Positions 34,273 through 43,060 of a stretch of 64,000 nucleotides of DNA are shown here, piece after piece. Under the pieces are notes generated by a model. It did not search any database, had not been told where the DNA came from, and saw only the letters and a list, made by a program, of their open reading frames with translations. A program made the position numbers and the translations under genes. The stretch comes from JBBROS01 sp965199595 (GTDB taxonomy: Bacteria; Pseudomonadota; Alphaproteobacteria; Acetobacterales; Acetobacteraceae), in assembly GCA_965199595.1 (NCBI GenBank), contig OZ241182.1:1116001-1180000 (forward strand). Direction: 5' to 3'. The first letter of the stretch is position 1; each line of letters opens with the position of its first letter.

Positions 34273-35625
34273 CTATGCCGCGGCGATGCGCAGGCGGCCG
34301 GCGACGCGGGCGCGGCCCATCAGCGGCAGCAGGTCCTGCAGGTCGGGGCCATGGTCCTCGCCGGTCAGGGCGAGGCGGAGCGGCAGGAGCAGCTTCCTGC
34401 CCTTGCGGCCGGAGGCTTCGCGCAGGGCGGTGCTCCAGCTGCCCCAGGTGGTCTCGTCCCAGGGCTCGGGCGGGAGGGCTTCGAGGGCCTGGTTGAGGAA
34501 CTCGGCTTCATCCTCCACCAGCGGGGGGACGATGGAGCCGCCGACCACGTCCCACCAGCCGCGGGCTTCGCGCAGCAGGTCGAGGCTGCCGCGCACGGCT
34601 TGCCAGAAGGCCGGGGTGGCGGCGGGGGGAAGGCGGTCCTGCACGGCTTCGAAGGGCAGGGCCTTCAGGGCGCGTCTGTTCAGGGCAAGCAGTTGCTGCG
34701 GGTCGAAGCGGGGCGCGGTCTTGGCGACGTGCGAGAGGTCGTAGGTGGGGGCGATGGCGGCTGCGGTTTGGGGCGCCGGGTCGTGCGGGGTGCCCAGGGT
34801 GGCGAGCAGGCCGGCGAGGGCGGCGGGCTCGATCCCGTCGGTGCGAAGGCTGCGGAGCGACAGGGCGCTCGTGCGCTTGAGGCTGGCGCCCCTGGCGTCG
34901 GCGAGCAAAGGAAGGTGGGCGAAGCGCAGGGTGCTGGGGCGGGTGAGCGAGGATGCGATGCCGAGAGCGGCGCGCAGGTCGAGCTGGATGCCGGTGGCGG
35001 TCAGGTGGTCCTCGCCATGCACGGCGTGGGTGATGCCGAGCTGGATGTCGTCCACCACGGCGGTGAGCAGCGGCTGGGGCGTGCCGTCGGCGCGGACCAG
35101 GACGGGGTCGCTGACGGCGGAGAGCTTGATCTCCTGCTTGCCGAGCACCATGTCGCCCCACTGGGCCGGGACGCCGGAGAGCAGGAAGCGCCAGTAGGGG
35201 CGCTTGCCCCCGGCTTCGGCGGCGGCGCGCTGCTCGGCGGTCATCTTGAGCATGGCACGGTCGTAGAGGCTGGGTTGGCCGCGGCGCTGGCGCTGTTCGC
35301 GCTTGGAGGTGAGTTCCTCCTCGCTCTCGAAGCAGGGGTAGAGGCGGCCGGAGGCGACGAGCTTCTCGATGGCGGCGGCGTAGTGGGGCTGGCGTTCGGT
35401 CTGCACGACGGCGACATCCCAGTCCAGGCCGAGCCAGGTGAGGTCCTGCTTCAGGGCATCGAGATGGGTGTTGAGCTGGCCGGGGCGGATGCGGTCTTCG
35501 AGATCGTCGAGGCGGAGGGTGAGGTGGCCGCCGTGGCGCCGGGCCAGCAGCCAGGTGGCGAGAGCGATGCGGGCGTTGCCGATATGCAGGAGGGCGGCGG
35601 GGCTGGGCGCCAGGCGGAGCTTCAT
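34273..35625 (-). CDS. gltX: Glutamate--tRNA ligase
   Basis: The 450-residue class I aminoacyl-tRNA synthetase has the HIGH-type motif HIGNARIALATWLLARRHGG and LRLDDLEDRIRPG at the N-terminus. The KMSKS-type region reads DARGASLKRTSALSLRSLR, where most GluRS have K/R-LSKR. The C-terminal anticodon-binding half is present but the protein is shorter than E. coli GltX. It could charge tRNA-Glu and/or tRNA-Gln as in other alphaproteobacteria with GatCAB. It overlaps the upstream hypothetical gene by 4 nt. Confidence 0.85.
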   Translation of the reverse strand: MKLRLAPSPAALLHIGNARIALATWLLARRHGGHLTLRLDDLEDRIRPGQLNTHLDALKQDLTWLGLDWDVAVVQTERQPHYAAAIEKLVASGRLYPCFESEEELTSKREQRQRRGQPSLYDRAMLKMTAEQRAAAEAGGKRPYWRFLLSGVPAQWGDMVLGKQEIKLSAVSDPVLVRADGTPQPLLTAVVDDIQLGITHAVHGEDHLTATGIQLDLRAALGIASSLTRPSTLRFAHLPLLADARGASLKRTSALSLRSLRTDGIEPAALAGLLATLGTPHDPAPQTAAAIAPTYDLSHVAKTAPRFDPQQLLALNRRALKALPFEAVQDRLPPAATPAFWQAVRGSLDLLREARGWWDVVGGSIVPPLVEDEAEFLNQALEALPPEPWDETTWGSWSTALREASGRKGRKLLLPLRLALTGEDHGPDLQDLLPLMGRARVAGRLRIAAA

Positions 35626-36035
35626 GCGGGCTCGTCGCCGGGTTCCGCGCCGGGTTCGTCGAGCAGGCCGGGTTCATCGAGCAGGCCGGGGCCGCCGGCG
35701 GGCGGGAGGCCGAGGCGGGGGTCGATGCTGCGCCAGTCGCGGTCGGCGGCCTTGGCCCGGCGTTCGGAGAAGCCGGCAAGTTCGGCGGCGCTGGTCCAGC
35801 CCTGTTCGGCGGCTTCCGGCACCGTCGCGTCCTCGCCGAAGGCGAACCAGGCATCCAGCACCTCCTTGGCGGTCATGCCCTGGGCGCGGCAGCGTTCCAT
35901 GCTGTCACGCACGTACCGGCGGGCGAACAGGTTGGCGTCCTCGATGGTGGCGAAGGGGCCGATATCCTCGACCACGTTGTCCTCGCTGTCGGCGGACTGG
36001 TCGATGATGCGGACGAGGTAGGGGGATGGGGTCAA
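35622..36035 (-). CDS. Hypothetical protein between nadE and gltX
   Basis: The 137-residue protein starts from TTG overlapping the nadE stop (TTGA). It begins MTPSPYLVRIIDQSADSEDN and has an FATIEDANLFARRYVRDSMERCRAQ helix and a DAWFAFGEDATVPEA stretch. The C-terminus is Pro/Gly/Asp-rich with an imperfect duplication GLLDEPGLLDEPG, caused by an 18-bp tandem repeat. I do not recognise the family. Tight 4-nt overlaps on both sides make it a real part of the pncB-nadE-gltX operon. Confidence 0.65.
   Translation of the reverse strand: MTPSPYLVRIIDQSADSEDNVVEDIGPFATIEDANLFARRYVRDSMERCRAQGMTAKEVLDAWFAFGEDATVPEAAEQGWTSAAELAGFSERRAKAADRDWRSIDPRLGLPPAGGPGLLDEPGLLDEPGAEPGDEPA
35651..35686. repeat. 18-bp tandem repeat, two copies
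   Basis: Two adjacent 18-bp units (35651-35668 and 35669-35686) differ at a single base and encode the doubled LLDEPG segment of the hypothetical protein at 35622-36035. Confidence 0.7.
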
Positions 36036-37711
36036 GCGATCAGTCCCGTGAAGCCGTTGGTGATGGGGTAGCGGCGGTCCCGGCCGAAGGCGCGCGGGGT
36101 GATCTTGACGCCGGGTGGTGCCTGCCGGCGCTTGTATTCCGCGCGGTCCAGCATGCGCCAGACGCGCAGGATGGTGGCGCGGTCGAAGCCCTGGTCAACA
36201 AGGTTGTCCACGGATTGCTCGCGTTCCACCAAGCCTTCGAGGATGGCGTCGAGGATCTCGTAGGGGGGCAGGGTGTCCTGGTCGGTCTGGTCGGGCTTCA
36301 GCTCGGCGCTGGGGGGCTTGGTGATGACGCGGCCGGGCATGACCGGGCCGGCCGGGCCGCGGCTGTTGGGCGGCGTGTGGGCGTTGCGCCAGCGGCAGAG
36401 ATTGAACACCGTGGTCTTGTAGATGTCCTTCAGCACGGAGTAGCCGCCGCACATGTCGCCGTAGAGGGTGGCGTAGCCGACGGACATTTCGCTCTTGTTG
36501 CCGGTGGTCAGCACCATGGCGCCGAACTTGTTGGACATGGCCATCAGCAGCAGGCCGCGGGTGCGGGACTGGATGTTTTCCTCGGTGATGTCCGCCTGGT
36601 GGCCGGCGAATTGCGGGGCCAGGGCGGCGTCAATGGCTGCCATGGCGCCCGAGATGGGCACGGTGTCGCAGTGGATGCCGAGCAGGCGGGCGCATTCCGC
36701 GGCATCTTCCAGGCTGTGTTCGCTGGTGTAGGGGCTGGGCAGCATCACGGCGTGCACGCGCTGCGGGCCCAGCGCGTCGGCGGCGACGGCGGCGGAGATG
36801 GCGCTGTCGATGCCGCCGGAGAGGCCGAGCAGCACGCCGGGGAAGCGGTTCTTGTCCACGTAGTCGCGTAGGCCGAGCATCATGCAGCGGTAGATGAGGT
36901 CCAGGCGGGCGGGTTCCGGCGGCAGGGGCTGCGGGGTGCAGACCAGGTGGTCGCCGGCGGTGTGCAGGACGGGCCGCTGCCAGTCCGTCAGGGTGATCGC
37001 CTCCTCGAAGTGCGGCATCTGCACGGCGAGGCTGCGGTCGGCGTTCAGCACGAAGCTGGCGCCGTCGAACACCAGCTCGTCCTGGCCGCCGAGCTGGCCG
37101 AGGAAGATGAAGGGGAGGCCGGTCTCGACCACGCGGGCGACGCCGAGGGCGATCCGGCGGGCGGTCTTGCCGTCCTCGAAGGGGGAGCCGTTGATGCTCA
37201 GCAGCAGCTCCGCCCCGGATTCGGCGAGGGTTTCGGAGACGGCGGGGAGCCAGAAGTCCTCGCAGACCATGAGGCCGATGCGGACGCCGCGCAGCATGAC
37301 GGGGCCGGGGCTGGGGCCGGCGTCGAACACGCGCTTCTCGTCGAACACGCCGTAGTTGGGCAATTCGTGCTTGGCGCGCCGGGCGATGATGCGGCCTTCG
37401 TCCAGCACGTAGGCGGCGTTGAACAGGCGGTCGCCGTCACGCCCCTGCTCCAGCCACGGGCCGCCGACGATGAGGGCCGGGCCGCCGTCCGCGGTGTCCT
37501 GCGCCAGGGCGGCGATGGCGGTTTCGCAGGCTTCGACGAAGGCGGGCTTGCGGACGAGGTCTTCGGGCGGATAGCCGCCGATGGAGAACTCCGGAGTGAC
37601 GACCAGGTCCGCACCCAGGGCGGCGGCCTTGGCGCGGGCGCTGCGGATGTGGGCGAGGTTCGCCTCCACCTGGCCGACATGCATGTTCAGTTGGGCGAGC
37701 GCGATCTTCAT
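36032..37711 (-). CDS. nadE: Glutamine-dependent NAD+ synthetase
   Basis: The 559-residue protein joins an N-terminal nitrilase-type glutaminase to a C-terminal NAD synthetase. The glutaminase has Glu in VVTPEFSIGGYPPEDL, Lys in RRAKHELPNYGVFDE and Cys in GLMVCEDFW. The synthetase has the PP-loop GLSGGIDSAISAAVAADALG, LTTGNKSEMSVGYATLYGD and a late KRRQAPPGVKITPRAFGRDRR. It converts nicotinate adenine dinucleotide to NAD with ammonia from glutamine. It overlaps pncB by 4 nt. Confidence 0.96.
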   Translation of the reverse strand: MKIALAQLNMHVGQVEANLAHIRSARAKAAALGADLVVTPEFSIGGYPPEDLVRKPAFVEACETAIAALAQDTADGGPALIVGGPWLEQGRDGDRLFNAAYVLDEGRIIARRAKHELPNYGVFDEKRVFDAGPSPGPVMLRGVRIGLMVCEDFWLPAVSETLAESGAELLLSINGSPFEDGKTARRIALGVARVVETGLPFIFLGQLGGQDELVFDGASFVLNADRSLAVQMPHFEEAITLTDWQRPVLHTAGDHLVCTPQPLPPEPARLDLIYRCMMLGLRDYVDKNRFPGVLLGLSGGIDSAISAAVAADALGPQRVHAVMLPSPYTSEHSLEDAAECARLLGIHCDTVPISGAMAAIDAALAPQFAGHQADITEENIQSRTRGLLLMAMSNKFGAMVLTTGNKSEMSVGYATLYGDMCGGYSVLKDIYKTTVFNLCRWRNAHTPPNSRGPAGPVMPGRVITKPPSAELKPDQTDQDTLPPYEILDAILEGLVEREQSVDNLVDQGFDRATILRVWRMLDRAEYKRRQAPPGVKITPRAFGRDRRYPITNGFTGLIA

Positions 37712-38883
37712 GTTGCGGATTTCGTGCCGGGTTGGCCGGGTTCAATGTCCGGAGCGGCGGGCTTGAGCAGGAACTCGCGGCCGACCTTCACGCGGGGGAT
37801 GCCGTCATAGGCGATGATGTCGGCGGTGGCGTAGGTCTCGTGCCAGTCATTGGGGATGAAGCTGCCGGTGCCGACCACGTCGATGGGGGCCCGGGTGTCT
37901 GCCATGACCCGGCATTTCTCCACGCCGAAGCCGGAGGAGACCACGATGCGGACCTGGGGGAAGCCGGCTTCGTCCAGCGCCTCCCGCATGCGCCAGATGG
38001 AAGCGGCGGAGACACCGGTGCCGACGAGGTGGCGCAGCTCGAGGTCCGAGCGGTAGCGGCGGATGGCGCCCGGGGCCCGGCGGTCCAGCACCGCATAGCT
38101 GGAGGCGGAGTCCAGGCCCTCCAGGTAGCGGCCGCCATGGGTGTCGAGGCGGAGGGAGAGGCGGCCGGCGGCGGCGAGGTCGGCGAAGCGGCGGCAGACG
38201 GCGAGGCCGTCGGTGATCTCGAGGCCGAAGAAGTCGGTCAGCACGGTGAGGTCCTGGTCCGGGCAGGCCTCGCGGAACATCTCGGCGGCGCGGAGAGTGG
38301 AGCCGGCGTAGCCGATCAGGGCGTGGGGCATGGTGCCGAGGCCGGCGGTGCCGCCGAAGCAGGGGGCGCCGAGGGTGGAGCTGCTGCCGACGAAGCCGCG
38401 GGCGCCTTCGCGCCGGGCCGCGGCGCTGCCGACGCCGGCGGCATAGGCCATGAGCGCCTGCATCTCGGCCCCGGCGCAGTGCCGGCCGTCCATGGCCAGG
38501 AAGGCGGCCTTGGGGAGGGCGAGGCACATCTGATAGGCGTTGTGCGCTGCGACGCAGGCGGCACCGAGCTTCTGCAGGAACAGGGTCTCGGTCTCGGCCA
38601 GGGCGGCGAAGCTGCCGGTGATGGTGAGGATGGGGTCGCCGGCGCCGACCCACTGGCCTTCGGGGTGACGCAGGCCGTAGGCGAAAGTGGTGCCGCGGGC
38701 TTCGGCGATGCTGTCCAGCCATTCGAGGGCGGGGCGGGGGGCGGCGATGACGGGGCGGCGCAGGAAGACGGCGTAGGTTACGGTCATGTCGCCGAAGCGC
38801 TCGACCACCTCGCGGGTGCGGGTGAAGTAGGCGTCGGTTCGGGTGGTGACGTCGTCGAGCAGGGTGGGGGGGCCGGGGATCAT
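37708..38883 (-). CDS. pncB: Nicotinate phosphoribosyltransferase
   Basis: The 391-residue protein has LLDDVTTRTDAYFTRT at the start, a VGSSSTLGAPCFGGTAGLGTMPHALIG phosphoribosyltransferase-type core, then LRLDTHGGRYLEGLD and IVVSSGFGVEKCRVMADTRAPIDVVGTGSF. These fit the nicotinate/nicotinamide phosphoribosyltransferase superfamily. It would make nicotinate mononucleotide from nicotinate and PRPP, feeding NadE encoded next. First gene of the pncB-nadE-hyp-gltX operon. Confidence 0.88.
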   Translation of the reverse strand: MIPGPPTLLDDVTTRTDAYFTRTREVVERFGDMTVTYAVFLRRPVIAAPRPALEWLDSIAEARGTTFAYGLRHPEGQWVGAGDPILTITGSFAALAETETLFLQKLGAACVAAHNAYQMCLALPKAAFLAMDGRHCAGAEMQALMAYAAGVGSAAARREGARGFVGSSSTLGAPCFGGTAGLGTMPHALIGYAGSTLRAAEMFREACPDQDLTVLTDFFGLEITDGLAVCRRFADLAAAGRLSLRLDTHGGRYLEGLDSASSYAVLDRRAPGAIRRYRSDLELRHLVGTGVSAASIWRMREALDEAGFPQVRIVVSSGFGVEKCRVMADTRAPIDVVGTGSFIPNDWHETYATADIIAYDGIPRVKVGREFLLKPAAPDIEPGQPGTKSAT

Positions 38884-38967
38884 GGCGGGTGTTCCAGCAT
38901 GGTGGCGGGTGGTGGCTACCGGTGGGGATCCGCGGGCGGCGCCCGTGGACCGGTTGGCCGATGGCCG

Positions 38968-40368
38968 CTACTGGGCGGCGATGGCGGGCTGCTGGGCCGG
39001 AGCGCGGCGGGCCTTGAGCTCTTCGGCGACCAGGAAGGCGAGTTCCAGGGACTGCTCGGCGTTCAGGCGGGGGTCGCAGAAGGTCTCGTAACGGTCGCCG
39101 AGGTCGGCTTCCGTCAGGTGGTGGGCGCCGCCGATGCATTCGGTGACGTCCTGGCCCGTCATCTCGATGTGGACGCCGCCGGCCCAGCTGCCTTCGGCGG
39201 CATGGACGTCGAAGAAGCCGCGCACCTCGCCCAGGATGCTGTCGAAGCTGCGGGTCTTCACCTTTGAGGCGGTGCTGATGGTGTTGCCGTGCATGGGGTC
39301 GCACAGCCAGACCACCTTGGCGCCCTCGGCCTGGATGGCGCGGAGCAGGGGCGGCAGCTTGCGCTCCACCTGGTCGGCGCCCATGCGGCTGATGAGGGTG
39401 AGGCGGCCGGGTTCGTTCTGCGGGTTGAGGATGGCGGCGAGGCGGAGCAGGTCCTCGGCTTCGGTGGTGGGGCCGACCTTGATGCCGATGGGGTTCTGCA
39501 CGCCGCGCAGGAACTCGACATGCGCGCCGTCCGCCTGGCGGGTGCGGTCGCCGATCCAGAGGAAGTGGGCGGTGCAGGCGTACCAGTCGCCGGAGGTGCT
39601 GTCGATGCGGGTGAGGGCCTGTTCGTAGGGCAGCAGCAGGGCTTCGTGACTGGTGTAGAAGTCGGTCTCGCGGATCTGCGGCGTGTTCAGGCCGCTGATG
39701 CCGCAGGCGGCCATGAAGGCGAGGGTCTCGTCGATGCGGGATGAGAGGTCCTGGTAGCGGGCGGCCAGCGGGGAGCGGGCGGCGAAGTCCAGGTTCCAGC
39801 GGTGCACCTCGTGCAGGTCCGCGTAGCCGCCATTGGCGAAGGCGCGCAGCAGGTTGAGGGTGCCGGCGGACTGGAAGTAGCCGGTTTCCATGCGGAGGGG
39901 GTCGGGGATGCGGGCTTCGGCGGTGAAGGCCGGGCCGTTGACGATGTCGCCGCGGTAGGAGGGCAGGGAGTCGCCGCCGACGGTTTCCATGTCGGAGGAG
40001 CGGGGCTTGGCGAACTGGCCGGCCATGCGGCCGATCTTGAGCACCGGGACGGAGGCGCCGAAGGTGAGCACGACGGCCATCTGCAGCAGGACGCGGAAGG
40101 TGTCGCGGATCACGTTCGCGGTGAAGTCGCCGAAGGACTCGGCGCAGTCGCCGCCCTGCAGCACGAAGGCCCGGCCTTCCGCGGCCAGGGCCAGGGAGCT
40201 TTTCAGGCGCCGGGCCTCGCCGGCGAAGACCAGTGGCGGATACTTGCTCAGCCGGCCCTCGACGGCGCCCAGGGCCTGGGCATCGGGGTAGGTCGGCAGC
40301 TGCCGGGCCGGGCGGGTGCGCCAGCTGTCGGGGGACCAGGTGGTGGCGTTGGTGGGGGCGGTTCGCAT
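38968..40368 (-). CDS. Class II 3-deoxy-7-phosphoheptulonate synthase
   Basis: The 466-residue protein is a plant-type (AroA-II) DAHP synthase, the first enzyme of the shikimate pathway. Clear motifs are FVLQGGDCAESF, RMAGQFAKPRSSD, GIKVGPTTEAEDLL, RMGADQVERKLPPLL and VVWLCDPMHGNTI. The start is set at ATG 40368; a GTG precedes it at 40371. The shikimate enzymes AroK and AroB are encoded as a fusion at 54626-56380. Confidence 0.95.
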   Translation of the reverse strand: MRTAPTNATTWSPDSWRTRPARQLPTYPDAQALGAVEGRLSKYPPLVFAGEARRLKSSLALAAEGRAFVLQGGDCAESFGDFTANVIRDTFRVLLQMAVVLTFGASVPVLKIGRMAGQFAKPRSSDMETVGGDSLPSYRGDIVNGPAFTAEARIPDPLRMETGYFQSAGTLNLLRAFANGGYADLHEVHRWNLDFAARSPLAARYQDLSSRIDETLAFMAACGISGLNTPQIRETDFYTSHEALLLPYEQALTRIDSTSGDWYACTAHFLWIGDRTRQADGAHVEFLRGVQNPIGIKVGPTTEAEDLLRLAAILNPQNEPGRLTLISRMGADQVERKLPPLLRAIQAEGAKVVWLCDPMHGNTISTASKVKTRSFDSILGEVRGFFDVHAAEGSWAGGVHIEMTGQDVTECIGGAHHLTEADLGDRYETFCDPRLNAEQSLELAFLVAEELKARRAPAQQPAIAAQ

Positions 40369-40449
40369 CACTGGGTTATCGGGGGAAAACTATTGCGGCG
40401 CCATTCCCGATTCGGGGGGGAGGGATGCGCCGGGGTTTTCAGCGGGCGG

Positions 40450-41829
40450 TCAGTTCAGGAACAGCTTGCCGGGGTTCATGATGCCGCGGGGGTCGATGGC
40501 GGTCTTGATCTGGCGCATGACGGCGAGGGTTTCGACGCCGTGCTCCTGTTCCAGGAACTCGCGCTTGCCGAGGCCGACGCCGTGTTCGCCGGAGCAGGAG
40601 CCGCCGAGGGCCAGGGCGCGGGCGACGATCTTCTTGTCGAGCGCCCAGGCCTGGTCGAGGCCGTCCGGGCCTTCGGGCACCAGGATCACGGTGTGGAAGT
40701 TGCCGTCGCCGACGTGGCCGACGATGGGAGCGGTGAGGCCGGAGTCCAGGATGTCCTGCTTGGCACCGGTGATGAGGTCGGTCAGGGATGAGATGGGGAC
40801 GATGGCGTCGGTGGCGATGCCCTTGTGGCCGGGCTTGAGGGCGAGGGCGGCCCAGTAGGCGTCGTGCCGGGCCTTCCAGAGCTTGTTGCGGGCCTGGGCG
40901 TCGGTGGCCCACTGGAAGCCGCTGGCGCCGTGGTCCGCGGTGATGGCCTGCGCCATTTCGGCCTGTTCGGCGACGCCGGCCTCGCTGCCGTGGAACTCCA
41001 GCAGCAGGGTGGGGCTGGCGGTGTAGCCCTCGAGCTTCGAATAGGCGATGCAGGCGGCCATCTGCACGTCGTCGATCAGCTCGATGCGGGCGATGGGGAC
41101 GCCGGCCTGGAGGATCTGGATCACGCTGTCCACGGCGCCGGCCAGGGTGGAGAACTGGCAGATGGCGGCGCTCATGGCCTCGGGGATGCCGTGCAGGCGA
41201 AGCTGGATCTCGGTGATGATGCCCAGCGTGCCTTCGGAGCCGATCATCAGGTGGGTGAGGTCGTAGCCCGTGGCGGACTTCCGGACCCGGCCGCCGGTCT
41301 CAATCAGGCGGCCATCCGGCAGGGCCACCTGGAGGCCCAGCACGTTCTCGCGGATGGTGCCGTAGCGGACGGCGGCGGTGCCGCTGGCGCGGGTGGCGCA
41401 CATGCCGCCGATGGTGCACTCGCTGCCGGGGTCGACGGGGAAGAACAGGCCCTGGTCGCGCAGGTGTTCGTTGAGCTGCTGCCGGGTCACGCCGGCCTGG
41501 ATGCGGCAGTCCATGTCGCTGGCGTTGACGGAGAGCACGCGGGTCATGCGCGACATGTCGAGCGAGATGCCGCCGCGGACCGGGGTGACGTGGCCTTCGA
41601 GCGAAGTGCCGGCGCCGAAGGGCACGACGGGAACGTTGTGGGCGTGGCAGAGGGCGAGGATGCGGGCGGCCTCGGCCCCGGATTCCAGGAATGCCACGGC
41701 GTCCGGCATCACCGGGGTCTGCGTGTCCTCGCCGTGGGAGTGCTGTTCGCGCAGGGCGTGGTTGGTGGTGATGCGGTCGCCGAGGAAGGCACGGGCCTGG
41801 GCGATCACGGTATCGGCGGCTGCGGACAT
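40450..41829 (-). CDS. FAD-binding oxidoreductase, D-lactate/glycolate dehydrogenase-like
   Basis: The 459-residue protein has the PCMH-type FAD-binding domain (VPVVPFGAGTSLEGHVTPVRGGISLDMSRM, CTIGGMCATRASGTAAVRYGTI). The C-terminal oxidase domain has VGHVGDGNFHTVI and SGEHGVGLGKREFLEQEHG. This is the GlcD/D-lactate dehydrogenase (cytochrome) family. It oxidises a 2-hydroxy acid to a 2-oxo acid and passes electrons onward. It is a single gene, unlike the glcDEF set at 45124. An unusual structured element lies in its upstream region. Confidence 0.88.
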   Translation of the reverse strand: MSAAADTVIAQARAFLGDRITTNHALREQHSHGEDTQTPVMPDAVAFLESGAEAARILALCHAHNVPVVPFGAGTSLEGHVTPVRGGISLDMSRMTRVLSVNASDMDCRIQAGVTRQQLNEHLRDQGLFFPVDPGSECTIGGMCATRASGTAAVRYGTIRENVLGLQVALPDGRLIETGGRVRKSATGYDLTHLMIGSEGTLGIITEIQLRLHGIPEAMSAAICQFSTLAGAVDSVIQILQAGVPIARIELIDDVQMAACIAYSKLEGYTASPTLLLEFHGSEAGVAEQAEMAQAITADHGASGFQWATDAQARNKLWKARHDAYWAALALKPGHKGIATDAIVPISSLTDLITGAKQDILDSGLTAPIVGHVGDGNFHTVILVPEGPDGLDQAWALDKKIVARALALGGSCSGEHGVGLGKREFLEQEHGVETLAVMRQIKTAIDPRGIMNPGKLFLN

Positions 41830-41852
41830 GGCGCGGTTCTTCCTGCGGAGGA

Positions 41853-41962
41853 GAGTGCCTTCCTGAACCTGCGATGCTGGCCGTCTGACGGCGATGTCCT
41901 GCGCTCCGGTGCTCGGACATCACCGCCAGGCGACTCAGCCTGGCGGGTTTTGAAAGGCACTC
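41853..41962 (+). ncRNA. Cloverleaf-forming inverted-repeat element, candidate structured RNA
   Basis: The arms GAGTGCCTT (41853-41861) and AAGGCACTC (41954-41962) close a region containing three further hairpins: GCCGT/ACGGC (41880-41892), GATGTCC/GGACATC (41893-41921, 15-nt loop) and a perfect 9-bp stem (41923-41931 with 41938-41946, 6-nt loop). The last is followed by GTTTT on the plus strand, as in an intrinsic terminator. It lies between glcD-like (minus) and phnD (minus). It could be a small RNA read on the plus strand, a leader structure of the glcD-like gene on the minus strand, or a small repeated element. Confidence 0.45.
41923..41951 (+). terminator. Intrinsic terminator within the cloverleaf element
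   Basis: A 9-bp perfect GC-rich stem with loop GACTCA is followed by GTTTT on the plus strand. No plus-strand gene precedes it, which points to an independent short transcript. Confidence 0.6.
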
Positions 41963-42002
41963 CTGGTCTAACCCACCTCGCGCCGGATGTCAGCTTGGCG
42001 GA

Positions 42003-42965
42003 TCAGCTCCGGGTGCGGCGGTTGGCGGCTTCTTCCTTGCGGAGGTCGATGAACGGCTGGAAGTCGGCGTGATTGACGCGCTGGTAGCCCTTGCCGCCGC
42101 CGCGCTCGATCTGGGCGTAGATCTCGGGGCGGGCGGCCGGCAGGGCCAGGTGGAAGGCGGTGATGTCGTCGCGGAAGGCCTGCGGGGTGTCCAGGCGGGC
42201 GGTGAGCGGGCCGTTGAGGATGGGGGACGAGGTCCAGAGGATCCTGATGTCGTTCATCTTGAGCATGCCCTTCTGCACCATCTCGTGAAGGTTGCCGCGG
42301 CTGTAGCCCTGGGCCTGGTCACCGATGCCGCTGGCCCAGGTGGCGGCGGCGTCGTACTGCTTCTGGAGCACGGCGACGACGGCCTGTTCGTGGCCGCCGC
42401 CGAAGCCGGTGCGGCTGAAGTACTTGCCGTCCGCGGTGTCGATGCCGGACTTCTTCAGTTCGGAGCGGGGGATCAGGTAGCCGCTGGTGCTGTTCGGGTC
42501 GGCCCAGGCGAGGGACTTGCCGCGGAGGCCGGCGAGGCCGGTGATGCCGCTATCGGCGCGGACGACGAGGACGCTGCGGTAGGCGATGCTGCCGTCGTTC
42601 TCGATGGCGACGACCAGGGGCTCGACGTTGCCGCCGGTGTCCATCCAGGCGCCGGCGTAGCCGGAGGCGCCCATGGAGGAGAGCTCGATCTGCCTGGCGC
42701 CGAAGGCCTGGATGACGCCGGCGTAGTCCGCGGCGGGGAACAGGCGGACCGGGATGCCGAAGGTGGTCTCGAGCAGGCCGCGATAGGCGTCGTAACGGCC
42801 CAGGCGGTCGCTGTCGTTCTCGCCGCCGAGGAGGCCGATGCGGAGGGTGGGGACCTGGTCGGCCCAGGCGCGCCTGCCTGGGGCCGGCATGGCGACCTGG
42901 GCGCGGGCGGCGCTGGCGGCGAGCAGGCCGGCGGCGGCCAACAGGGTCTGGCGGCGGTTGAGCAT
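42003..42965 (-). CDS. phnD: Phosphonate ABC transporter substrate-binding protein
   Basis: The 320-residue protein has a twin-arginine-like signal peptide (MLNRRQTLLAAAGLLAASAARAQ). The PhnD pattern follows: LRIGLLGGENDSDRLGRYDAYRGLLE, VQ-type AADYAGVIQAFGARQIELSSMGASGYA, LAWADPNSTSGYLIPRSEL and TGFGGGHEQAVVAVLQ. It binds phosphonates or phosphite-type anions in the periplasm. phnC lies upstream with a 95-nt gap. phnE, which should encode the channel, is missing. Confidence 0.88.
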   Translation of the reverse strand: MLNRRQTLLAAAGLLAASAARAQVAMPAPGRRAWADQVPTLRIGLLGGENDSDRLGRYDAYRGLLETTFGIPVRLFPAADYAGVIQAFGARQIELSSMGASGYAGAWMDTGGNVEPLVVAIENDGSIAYRSVLVVRADSGITGLAGLRGKSLAWADPNSTSGYLIPRSELKKSGIDTADGKYFSRTGFGGGHEQAVVAVLQKQYDAAATWASGIGDQAQGYSRGNLHEMVQKGMLKMNDIRILWTSSPILNGPLTARLDTPQAFRDDITAFHLALPAARPEIYAQIERGGGKGYQRVNHADFQPFIDLRKEEAANRRTRS

Positions 42966-43060
42966 GGGGTCATCTCCGGTGCGGTGGGCCGGAGATACAC
43001 GGGCTGTGTTGCGGTCGCGTGACGGCTGCGGGGTGGTTGGGTGACGTGTGACCGACCGGC

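Noticed and set aside
38887..38967. Possible short gene between the DAHP synthase and pncB genes
   Set aside because: No frame with a start, ribosome site and sensible composition was found in the gap.
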